Shown: in pieces, positions 1 to 16,890 of the stretch
Position numbering within the stretch: the first letter of the stretch is position 1
How the letters are laid out: every line of letters starts with the position of its first letter
From: Puffinus mauretanicus
Taxonomy: Eukaryota; Chordata; Aves; Procellariiformes; Procellariidae
Assembly (NCBI GenBank): GCA_023333565.1
Contig: JAJKFH010000686.1
Location: 100,661-164,660, forward strand
Length of the DNA: 64,000 nucleotides
Direction of reading: 5' to 3'
The notes under the pieces: model-generated
What the model saw: the letters and a program-made list of their open reading frames with translations, nothing else
Databases searched by the model: none
What the model was told of the DNA's origin: nothing
Position numbers and translations under genes: made by a program

Positions 1-294
1 GGGGGTTGGTCTCTTCTCCCAAGTAACTAGCGATAGGAGAAGAGCAAATGGCCTCAGGTTATGCCAGGGAAGGTTTAGAATGGATATTAGGAAAAATTTC
101 TTCACCGAAGGGGTTCTCAAGCATTGGAACAGGCTGCCCAGGGAAGTGGTGGAGTCACCATCCCTGGAGGTATTTAAAAGACGTGTAGATGTCGTGCTTA
201 GGGACATGGTGTAGTGGTGGACTTGGCAGTGTTAAAGTAACGGTCGGACTTGATGATCTTAAAAGTCTTTTCCAACCTAAATGATTCTATGATG
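1..294 (+). mobile_element. CR1 LINE 3' end, 5'-truncated
   Basis: The strand translates to the C-terminal end of a CR1 ORF2, including the stretch [19 protein letters not shown], followed by the short CR1 3' UTR (TTCCAACCTAAATGATTCTATG) ending at about 294 in the bird-type ATGATTCTATGATG tail. It runs off the left edge, so its 5' truncation point is not visible. Low apparent divergence and an almost uninterrupted terminal frame suggest a relatively young insertion. It lies in the intron before the first visible RALGAPB exon, in the same orientation as the gene. Confidence 0.93.
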
Positions 295-1250
295 CTAGAA
301 TAGCTTCCAGTGAGACGTGATTAAAATACATTTACAGGGATATGCTTTGATTTTGTTTCCCTACATACCCCCAGAAGCAAAGAAGTTCTTAAACAGTTGG
401 ATTTAGGTTGTGGTGCTGCTCCCTGAGAGCTACGGTGGTGAAGCATGGCTCAGAGGCTCCTGCGTGCCTCTGGCCACCAGTCTGTCAGCACGCTGGATTT
501 GACTGCTCCATTGGTTTTGCTGAGACAGCTATTCCAGGAACCCTTCTGTAAATTGGATCAGAGAAATAATTCAGCTTAAAGTCCTTGCTAGTCTTTCTGG
601 AGGCAGTATGGGGAAGGAAAAGGGGTGGGGGGGTGTTGAAATTTACTTACAGCACGGCTCCACCAAAGAATTGTTTTCTCTGTACTGTGAAGGCCTGATG
701 TACTGGCCAACTGCGATGAGGGAATAAATGGGAGCTGAGAAGGAGGAACTTTCTTGCGTTGGATTTGATTCAAGAGAGCCTTTTTCTAACTCTCCTTGGC
801 GGAAGAAAAGACATACAGGAGCGTCTGTAGAAACTGGCTTGAATTCCTGAGCAGTATCAGGCTGAAGTTATAAATGCTAGAATCCTTTGGAAATTTTATG
901 ACTAACTGAATGAGGGAATGGTTAGAAATAGCTACTAGATGAATTCTTGTGGCAGATGTGCTTACTAGACTGCTCAATCCAAGGGAAATAGGGTATGCAG
1001 TACAATGGAAATATGTTCAAAATAAATCCACTCCCAACCCAAAATGCTTTTTCCTTCAAGACAACAAAAAAGTTTATCTGAGAATTGTTGTTAGCCATGA
1101 GATTTGACTGTGGAATCTTCTCATTTTAAAATGAGATTTGTGTGACTACTTCTCATTGATTGCACCTTGTATTTGAAGGTCTTCTCCTGAGGCAATGTAT
1201 AAAGAGGTTGAGCTTCCTTTTGACTAAACTTTCCTTTATGTCCATTTCAG
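295..1250 (+). other. RALGAPB: RALGAPB intron (3' part)
   Basis: Intron sequence between the CR1 tail and the first visible coding exon. It ends in a pyrimidine-rich tract and a TTTCAG acceptor at 1245-1250. I see no coding exon. The only structure noted is an 18-bp perfect palindrome at 1119-1136. Confidence 0.7.
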
Positions 1251-8083
<6,833 letters not shown>

Positions 8084-11000
8084 GTCATTATCCTTCCAGG
8101 ACAATTAGATCAGAGCTTGGTGGCTACAGTAATGAAAACAGTTAAATAACAACAAATTTCCTCAGCCCTCTGGAATTCAGGAAATCATATTCTAGCACAA
8201 GTCAGCAGATACCATGTGGGAGGAATGAGAAATGAATCCAAAACACTGCAGTTGGGATATTGACTTAATTCACCTACCCTCAAAAGATTACTTAATTCCA
8301 GTCTTCCTGGATGCTAACAACATAATCTCTTCACCCAATCATCTATTCCAGACTAATTAGGAACTGAAATCTCTCATTCTGTGAGAGGAAAACAATCAAA
8401 ACAAAGCCATCTCTGCATGTAAGGATGGAAAACAAAATACAAACAAACCTGCCTTCAGACATCTCGCTACACCCACGTGTTAAAGGAGAAGGGAACAGGA
8501 TCTCTCCTTTGAGAAGAGAGTCTGTTTCAGAGCGTTAACTATCCCTGCAAGAACTTAAAAGACATTTTCAGCCCCCCTTCAGAGCTCAGCAGAAGATCCT
8601 CCACTGCTTGTAACCAAAAGCCAGAGGAGGAAAATTGCTTGGAAACATCAGATGATGAAATTCAGAGCCAAGATGCTGTATTTTACAGTACCCTCTGTGG
8701 TTGGGAGTAAGTCCATCTACATAGGAGATTTCTGTCATGCTGACAACAAACGACACCTGAAATTACCTGACTTTCCAACATAAGTTGTTATTAGATAAGA
8801 ACTCTTGGTTATATAAAAACAAGGTTATGACTTTCAGATCTGTTGCAAAATGTCACATTTAATTTTAGTAGCTTGATTTTTTTAAATTTATTTTTAAACA
8901 ACTACTTAATTTATTTTAAAGTGTCTGTATCACCTACTCACTGTTTCCATAAAAAGCGTAAACATCACTTGCTTTCCTTCCATTGGGTTGAAATTTGAGA
9001 TTCTGGGGCTGCCTCCTGCCTGATATTTATAGCATAAACAGTTTTCGCAGCTTCTACAACACTTTTCAGAAGCTCCTGTTAAACAGACTAAAACAACTCG
9101 AAAAGAAAATTCAAGAATTCTTCTTTTTCCCCCATTAACTTGCCATTCCATGAAAGCCCCTTTGGAGTTGTAACTTAAAATGGTTTTGAATCTACTGTGC
9201 TTACTCATGCTCAGCAGCGGTGGTTCCCTTTCACCTAGGTCAGAAGTTTTCATCTTCAGACTGTGGATTTCACGTGTTCAGGATTTGAAGGATGTGCTGG
9301 GAAAAGGTGTTTACAACTACAAATTTAATATTGGGAATATAAAAGCTGCAGTGGGCACTGTCGGCCTTGGGAGCGCTTTCAGGCTCCCAGTGCAATCTTA
9401 AATTGTGTTGCAGTAATGAATCATCGCTGGCGCTCCCGGGTAGATGCAGTTTGTGATCACTGGCAGCAGCACGTGTCCTCTCCCTTCCAGTAAGCAGTAT
9501 GAGTGTGAGCAGGAATTTGGGGAGCTCCTCATGTTATTCCAAAAGTGTTTTTATTAGCTTTTTAATATGCGTTGCAGTAATACCTGTCAGTTATTTAATT
9601 TTGATATTTCAGAGTTACTTTTTGCAACAGTTCTGACCTGAAACAGTCTTAACTTTCATTACAACTTAACCTGCCAAGGACATACCCTGCTCCTGTCTTT
9701 TCATGTGGTTTTTCAGAAAGAGTTAATGGAAACACAGGCCCCTAAAAATACATGTGAAAGGACTTTCAGGATGTCAACCAAAGGGGTTTTAGGTGACATG
9801 TGCTTGTTGCAGGGGACAAGCACAGTAGCCTCTCAACTCAGGAGCTCTGGATTTTGGTCCAGATGAATCACAAGTGGAAAAATGAAACCACATAAAGAAA
9901 ATTACTGTAGAAGTAAGCATGATGGCTGGCCCACGTTTGCGTGATGCCCAGGTTGCAGATGGCAGGAGGAGCGTTTGGGTGTATTGGCAAAGCTGTGAAG
10001 GGAAACTTGGACAGCTTTATTCCTCCGCCAGACTCTTGCCAGTATCAATTTAATGCACGGACACTAAATTTACCCACATTTTGTATGTACCTATTGGATC
10101 TAATTAATGGCCAAACACACTTTAGTCCACTGATTTAAAAGGCATGACCAATGCATGTGTAACAAACATACTGAGCAATCAAATGTCTGCACATCTTCAG
10201 TAACGAAAAACAAAACCCACATACCATAGCTAAGTGTATGTTATATGCAAAGTCATTGGTTTATATAGTAATGAGCTGCAAAAGATACTTCTTTCAGGCA
10301 TTTGGGTACAGTCAGTAATGTAAAGACGTGTGCATTTGGGGAAACCGTGGATATTTTCTGCAAAGTCCAAGATAGCCAAATAGACTGCCTAAAATTTACT
10401 TTTTAAAAAGGCCTGTGCTTGGCTGGAGAATAGTCTTGGGTCTGTTTCCATGTCCATCTAAAACATGGGTATGGCACCCACTGGAGCAGTAACAACTGTG
10501 AAAGCAATGCAACTTTTCAGAAGTCTTGAAAGAAGATAACTTTTGCACACACTGTTGCTGCCTACTCCCCCGACAGCGGGATCAGCATTTATAACGTGCT
10601 CAATTTGATTTGTAAAACCAGCTAGTTAACACGTTACACACTAGTGGTGTGACCTGGTGATAAGTCGTTGGTTTTTGCTATCTGGAAAGGTGAACCTTCA
10701 AGAAAGTCAGAGTTTAGTATAAAAATGTTGCGTTTACAGAAATGTGTTGCCATCCCACTTGGTTTGGATGCTGGTCGCAGCGCCTGGCAGACCTGTGCCG
10801 GTGGAAGGTGTCTGCAAGGAGTGTCCCTCCTTCCCCTGTGCACAGAGAGGTCTTCGACTTCATAATATAATGTGAAACACCAATTTGGGAATGAAATCCT
10901 TGTCCTGTCGAAGTCAGTGGCCAAACTCCAATGGCTTCAGCTAGTCCCGGGTACAGCCTTGACCTTTTTTCCCCAAAAGGGTTAGAGCAAATGAGATTTA

Positions 11001-11381
11001 TTTCAGTTGTGATTGCAAGAACATGTTAGTCGAGAATCCAGACTCTTTTTTTCATCACAAACTGCTGTACTGAGTTTTCAACTTGACAGCTTGTGTGGCT
11101 TGGGTTTGCATTCCTATTTGTTGGTGGCGACGAGTATTGACCACTTGCTTTATGCGTAGCGTGGTGTTAGCCTAGACTCCGCAGGTAACGTAGTGCTGCA
11201 AAGGCTGAGTTGCAAATGTTGCAAAATAACTAAACTGAGACTTTCTCTTTTCATAAGACCTTTCTGTTTGGGTTCATAATTCTGCTTTAAATGGTGGCAT
11301 CCTTTCAACGGTGCAGAAAGAGGGGGGACCATTGTCACCTTGTTAAACACAGTGTTGAAATTACAGAATTTTTAGTACCTT

Positions 11382-11387
11382 AATAAA
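11382..11387 (+). terminator. RALGAPB: Proximal poly(A) signal AATAAA of RALGAPB
   Basis: Canonical hexamer with a T-rich stretch 5-35 bases downstream. Use of this site would give the shorter 3' UTR, lacking the Pumilio-type elements at 11843 and 11883. Confidence 0.5.
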
Positions 11388-11842
11388 GACTCTCTTTTCA
11401 AGAAAAGCATTTTTCTTAAAGGTACTTTTAAAAAAGGCATTACAACCTTACAGCAAACAGGAGATGGGAAGGAAAGTGCCTGTGGAAATTAGGGTGTCTA
11501 TGTGGATAGCGTGAGGCCATAGGGAAGAGCAGTCCCTCGCTGCTCCACTGGCTATACGTGCTGGGTTCTCCATAGGTGACTGTATTTCTTTTCTGTGAGG
11601 TTCTGCATGCCCAGAAAGACGAGAGAACTAAATTTTAATATAACAGACAAATTTGCTGTGATTTAATGATTGTATCATTGAGTGATGTCTTTGAAGGCAA
11701 ACACAGACCTTTTCCACATGGATTTTAGCAGGAGCAATTAGAAATGAGAATGCCAGATATCATGTGCTTCAAATCATATACGATTTGTATAAATTTCTGT
11801 ATGTTGCCAAGACATGATCTTTTTGTTCTTACTGTATTTTTC

Positions 11843-11890
11843 TGTAAATATTCCTGGCGCTAAGTTGTAAAGCAAAGCAAAATGTAAATA
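11843..11890 (+). promoter_or_regulatory. Pair of Pumilio-type response elements
   Basis: TGTAAATA occurs at 11843-11850 and again at 11883-11890. Both fit the PUM1/PUM2 consensus UGUANAUA. Two copies 40 bases apart in the sense strand of a 3' UTR is the arrangement seen in Pumilio-repressed mRNAs. Function is inferred. Confidence 0.5.
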
Positions 11891-12032
11891 TGAAGATGTG
11901 AACTATGTTCCCTTGTCTCTAGTACTTTATCTCTTATTTGTTTAGGGAAGGCACACAAAGGCTTGTTTGTATTTATGCCAATTCTTTGTCCAGGAGAAAC
12001 ACATCAAATATTGAATGTAACACAATTAGTCC

Positions 12033-12038
12033 AATAAA
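12033..12038 (+). terminator. RALGAPB: Distal poly(A) signal AATAAA of RALGAPB
   Basis: Canonical hexamer followed by T-rich sequence including a GTTGTCAATTTTT stretch about 30 bases on. It is the last such signal before the composition turns GC-rich, so it is the likely end of the longest transcript. Confidence 0.5.
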
Positions 12039-12055
12039 TTTTAAAGATTCTTATC

Positions 12056-14690
12056 TAGTAACTTTGCAGTTGTCAATTTTTAATATTTTCCAATGCCTTT
12101 GGCTGAAATTGTCAGCCAGTAGAGATGTTTCCCAGGGAAATAGCAGACGGATGTAGTAAAATTGCACACCCCCTGCTACACAGCAGCTATGGTAACAGTG
12201 CACCAGCTTATATTTAAGGAAATCACGTTGCATCTCGACGGCGTGGGGAATGAAAACATGGAAACACAGCTTTTAAAGGGAGACCCAATGCTCCTGCAAT
12301 GCAAATGTTCTCCGGTTGCTCAATGCGCTGCTTCCTATCTCAGGCGTAGGTGCCCCGCTGTGCAGCCGGCTCTGCCGACGCGCTGCGAGCGGGACTGGGG
12401 AAGTTGCTGTGATAAAGCCGTGCGCTTAAAATACAGCGCAGGGTCCCCTGCGTGTTAGAGACGGCTCTTATTTCTGTGCAGATGGAGGATAAAGAATTTG
12501 ACTTCTCAATTGTTTGGATTAGGAGAAGAGCTAGGCAGCAGTGCAGGAGTCCTGTGTCCTGTGAAGGCGATGCACCCAGCGAGCTCTGGGGAATTGGGAA
12601 AGCTTCAGGAAGCCTGTGGTAGAGGGTAGGGTTCGCCAGTGCCCCTCCAGCGTCGGACCAGTGACCCAAACTACCCACTGACCATCGCTAAGCTCCCCAG
12701 GGAGGTGACAAGCTCTCGCTGACTCTCAGTGTGGGTTCCCTGGGTCAGGGCTGCGGTGTTTGGTCTGGCAGGACCCTGCCTGTGTGTCTCGGTGCTTTCC
12801 TGCTGAGGCACCAGGTGGTGATTACCTGGTGGTCACCCTGCCTTGCCTGTGGCACTTCACCTTCACAGCAGCTCTTAACAGGACATGAGCCTTTCGTGAG
12901 CTGTCCACACTTCGACTTACCTGAGGGCTGGAACAAAAACGCTGAACTGACCATTCCAGAAACCTCAAACAGGGCAACGTGAATGTTGGTTTTCCCACCA
13001 GCTCCCTCTTTGATAACTTTAGCAGGTGGCCCCTGCCCAAGCTCCTTGCCACGTTGCTTCCAGGGAAGGTTAGGGCAGGTCCCACACTGATCTCTGAAGA
13101 ATGACAGAAATGACCGATAAGTACTTAAACATCTTTCTCTGCAGTCCCAGGGCTTTCTGGGTTGGTTTTGGAGGCCTGATACTTCCTCCTTCCCTACAAA
13201 GGAAGCAAAAGGCACTGAGCAGACGGTCCAGCCCTCGCCCAGGGGGCTGGGAAACCTTGGCTGTCCTTGCCACGCATCCTGCCCACTGCTGTGGGCTTCT
13301 TGCTCACTACAGACTTCTTCCCATTGCTTTCCCGATGGCTTTTCCCCAATTTTCACTTTGCAGAGCGCAGTTTCTGGCCATGCTTCAGCCATGCAGGGAG
13401 CTGCTCTTCAGCCGACATCTCCTCCTCCTCAAAAATCCTTTCCTTTGCTGTGTTTCTCATAACACAGATTTTCAGCCCAAAGTGGACAAGCTCTTTGCTC
13501 CTGAATAAAAGAACTTGCGCTTGGCTGCGCTGAAGTGCAGGTAGTCTGGTGAGAGTTCACCCAACGGCCCAAATCCCTCCTGCCACACGCTGCCACGGAC
13601 TCAGCCTGCACCAGCGCTTGTCACCCCAAGCTACTGCCAGCCCCCCTCTTTTTTCCCCAGTTTTATTGATAAATCTGCTGATAGCCTTGGGCTGGGTGTT
13701 AGATGCATCTCCCCACACTGAGCTGTGCCAGCGAGCACGGGGACGCCCATGGCTTCGGAGCCTGACCCTGAGTTACAGCGGCCTCCGAACCCTCCTGCTG
13801 GGAGCTGCCGGCAGGTCTGCCCGCACGCTGGCCCTGGCGCTGCTGGCGGGAGTGGGGTCCCCCGGGGCCTCGGCCCCATCCTGCACGGCAGCCCTGAGGA
13901 ATGGCGCGGGGTGCCCAGGGGGAGCTCCCGGCCGGAATAGGAGCTGGTCAGGGGGCTGCGGGCACCGTCCCAGCCCAGGGCCCTTTGGAGGAGGGGTGTT
14001 GGGGAGGGATCAGCCGCTGCTGAGCTGTTTCGGGAGGCTGGAAAGCTGACTTAAGGGCCTCAGGTTGACGGTGCCTTTTCATCAGCAGAGCCCTTGGAAA
14101 TGGGAGGTGTTTTGTGTGCAGGGGGCTGTGTGGGTGCGCGGTGGTGACCAGACTTCAGCTTCAAGCAAGCCCAGGAGCTCAAGGGCAACTCAAGTGGTTC
14201 CTCCACTGCCTGGCTTCCTCGGGGCACAAGAGCCCAGCTGGGAGCAGCACCAAGCAGATCTTTGGATGGCCATTTTTTTATTAAAGCTCCTCCCGTGCAC
14301 CAAAGGTATTTGATGCCGAGGCAGTAAACAGAGTCGTGAAACTGCTGTAGTGCACCAGGGCATCGTTTTGGAGGCACCACACAGGCGACTGCTGTAAAAA
14401 CAGGAGTAACAAATCCAGGGATGGAGGCAGGAGTGGCCGCAGTGCGGAGCAGTCCAGGGACAATCAGTCTCACCCTCCGCCACAGCCAGAAATTAGAATT
14501 AACTTCCAATTCGCTGTTAATGGAGGGGAGCTGCACCCTGCAGCCGTCCTGCACCCGTGCCCTGCCCAGCCTCGGCAAGCAGAGGGGCCCAGGAGCTTTG
14601 CCATGGGGGACGCAGAAGAGACGTCTCATCCCCAGCACCCTCTGCCATCCTCTTCGTCAGCTCAATTCCTATAAACTTGCCGAGCGGAAG
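12056..14690. other. Spacer without recognised gene
   Basis: Mixed to GC-rich DNA. Several open frames of 60-215 codons occur on both strands, but they overlap one another, are rich in P, S, G, R and C, and show no motif, splice context or conservation I can recognise. No repeat family is identified. Confidence 0.6.
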
Positions 14691-14865
14691 CAGGAGAAAC
14701 ACAGCATGCTGACACTCAATACACCCGTTTTTCTCGACGCAGCATGGCTAATTCTGACCACAAATGGAGCCAAATTGCATTACAAATAATTTTCCAGGGT
14801 GAAATGTAGTTTAGTTACTGTTTTAAGCCGCAAAAATAATATTTGGCTGCTGGCAGTGAACATGC
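14690..14865. promoter_or_regulatory. AT-rich island, candidate conserved element
   Basis: An abrupt AT-rich patch inside GC-rich DNA, with words such as ATTGCATTACAAATAATT and AAAAATAATATTTGG. It has no coding frame and no repeat signature. Its composition resembles a conserved non-coding element; conservation is not tested here. Confidence 0.3.
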
Positions 14866-14949
14866 GTCTGTCAGGAGGAGGGGTAAGAGGCTGAAGGTGG
14901 AGCTGGGCTGAGCCATGGCTGCGGACATCCTACAGCGCACCCGCTTTGG

Positions 14950-15245
14950 TGGTGGGTGCCGACGGGGTGTCCTGCAGGCAGTGCAGGTGCCGTGGGTGAC
15001 CCTGGGCTGTGGGTGCCAATGGGGTGTCCCCAGGCCAGGCAGATGCTGATGGGTTGTCCCTGGGCCATGCTGCTGCTACCAGAGCATCCCTGGACCCTGT
15101 CGGTGCCACCAGAGTGCCCCGGGGCTGCATCAGTGCTGCTGGGATGTGCCTGGGCTGTGCCAGTGACACTGGGGTGTCCACAGGCCACATTGGCAGGGCA
15201 TCCCAGGGCTCTGGGGCCACTGGAGCATCCCAGGGCTGTGGGTTG
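14950..15245. repeat. 30-bp minisatellite, about ten degenerate units
   Basis: Units of about 30 bases built round a core like GGGTGTCCCTGGGCTGTGCC and then a GTGCCACTG-type tail repeat from about 14950 to 15245, with spacing drifting between 25 and 45 bases at the edges. Because 30 is a multiple of three, long open frames with a 10-residue period appear on both strands. They are by-products of the repeat. Minisatellites of this G/C-rich type are common in bird genomes. Confidence 0.8.
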
Positions 15246-15399
15246 GGTCATCGCCATGACAACGGGCCCCATCACGGAGGAGGGCAGCATGTTGCCATGG
15301 CAACCAGGAGCATCCCGGGGGGTCTCAGCTCCGGCTTTCGGCTGGGGTGACAGCATGGCTTTGCATGCTGCTTTGGGGGAAACCCCTCATTCCCAGAGC

Positions 15400-16330
15400 T
15401 GCTCCAGAAGCTGCGGGCAGCGCCCCGGGGCATGGCAGCGGCCGAGGGGAGCTGGGTGGAGGCTCACCCGGGCGCATGTGAGGTTTAAACCTGCTTTCTG
15501 CTTCCTGCGAGAGCAGTGATATTTTCTGCTTTATTATATGCGCTGTGTCAAAAACACCTGCCCCGCACGCAGGGGCCCAGCTCTGCCTTTAACCCAGACG
15601 GGGGTGCGATGGGAAGAGGCGATGCACCACACCTCTGGGGCTCAGGCCAGGGTTTCTTACAAAGGTTTTACTGGGAAAGGCGGAGGTGGGTCAATTCGTC
15701 CCGGCGGCAGAGGGAAAGGCTCGGGAGGCCCCCGGCGCCGTTGGGATGGGAGGAGCCGCGGTGCATCAGCACCACCTGCGCTGGCTCTGGGGGGACCAGG
15801 CTGCTTTCGGGTGGTAAAACCGCTCCCCCCTGCAGGGCAGAGCCCCAGCAGCAGCAGGGACCTCCCAGAGGGGCGGAGGTACGGGGCCGGCCCATGGGTC
15901 TGACGGGGACCGGCCCAGGGGTCCTGTGCTCCCTCCCCGTCTTGGCCCCAGCCCCATACTGGGCTTTGACTCCTCGAGCACAGGCACCCGTGCCACCGTG
16001 CCCACCTCCAGCATCCCCAGCAGCATCCTCCCCCGTCATGCGGGGGCGTCCCACAGCCCCACCGCCCCGGCCCCCCACGTGCAGGCTGCGGCCAGCCCTG
16101 GGGGTGCTCCGCCATCAGCAAGGCAGAGGGCCCAGGGCAGCCCCCCACGTACCCAGCGGGAGGGTGGTCCCTGCGACACCCCTGTCCAGCCACCCTCCTG
16201 CCCAGGCCCTGGAGCACTGCAGGCACGGGCTGGGGCAGGCCGGGGGGGCCCAGAGCAGCCCCTCCGCGGCCTCCAGCCCCCGCAGCCCGACTGAGGCTTC
16301 CCCGAGCCGGCGCTGGCACACGTGGCCTTT
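15400..16330. other. Weak CpG-rich block without assigned gene
   Basis: GC-rich DNA with moderate CpG density (about six CpG in the sampled 60-base lines at 15421 and 16021), well below the island at 37 kb. It carries open frames of 287 codons (plus) and 247 codons (minus) over each other, both of low-complexity P/G/R/A composition, as expected where stop codons are rare. It could be a weak or distal promoter, or simply a GC-rich microdomain. Confidence 0.4.
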
Positions 16331-16377
16331 CAGGCAGGGGCAAGGGCCGAGTGCCCCCACGCCCCCCAGCAGCCCGT

Positions 16378-16890
16378 GATGGAAGCACATTTGGTGACAT
16401 TATTAAATGATTCAGTGCATTTTCTGCCTCTTAAAGTACTTAATATACGTGCCTGTGTGATTCATTATTATTATTATCTAATAAAAGATTATCTGACTCA
16501 CTTTCATGTTTCTTCCAATTACAAATTGAAATTGTTCCCACTATGACCTTGCAGCTGCTAAATTTTCTAAAATTAGCCATAATGATGCATTTTACTAAGA
16601 TAATTAATTAGCTAAACTGAGAAAATTGAGTAGTAGAACTGCTTCACATGCTGCTAATTATCTTTTATTATGTCATCTTTACATGCAAATAAAGAAATAT
16701 TGTGATTATTTTAAATACTGTTTTCATTAGCTAATATACTTGTTAGCATAGTGATGGCTCGATTCTTCCTCAGCAGCAAGAGCCCTTGGGGACTCTGCTG
16801 CTTATTGACTGCAGGACTCTTCCTTTCAAATCAAGAAAATATAGTTATGGTCCAAATTAGGTTTATTTTGTCGATTTATTTTAATGGCGG
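16378..16890. promoter_or_regulatory. AT-rich island, strong candidate conserved regulatory element
   Basis: Composition drops from very GC-rich to strongly AT-rich at about 16378 and returns at about 16890. Inside are many homeodomain-type words (TAATTAATTAG, GCTAATTATC, TTAGCTAAT), an octamer ATGCAAAT at 16683-16690, and a short TTA repeat at 16463-16478. No repeat-family signature or coding frame is visible. This density of TAAT and POU motifs in an isolated island is typical of deeply conserved developmental enhancers. The target is unknown. Confidence 0.5.

Larger units (their letters stand above)
8084..12055 (+). other. RALGAPB: RALGAPB 3' UTR (3' limit uncertain)
   Basis: AT-rich DNA with no long open frame follows the stop codon, carrying runs of T/A with ATTTA words (for example 8875-8925). 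Two canonical AATAAA hexamers are visible, at 11382-11387 and 12033-12038, each followed by T-rich sequence. That gives possible UTRs of about 3.3 and 4.0 kb, which are inferred without transcript data. The base composition changes to the GC-rich spacer soon after the second signal, which supports a gene end near there. Confidence 0.65.

Noticed and set aside
15516..16400. 287-codon plus and 247-codon minus frames
   Set aside because: They overlap in antisense over GC-rich DNA with low-complexity residues and no conserved motif or splice signals supporting an exon.
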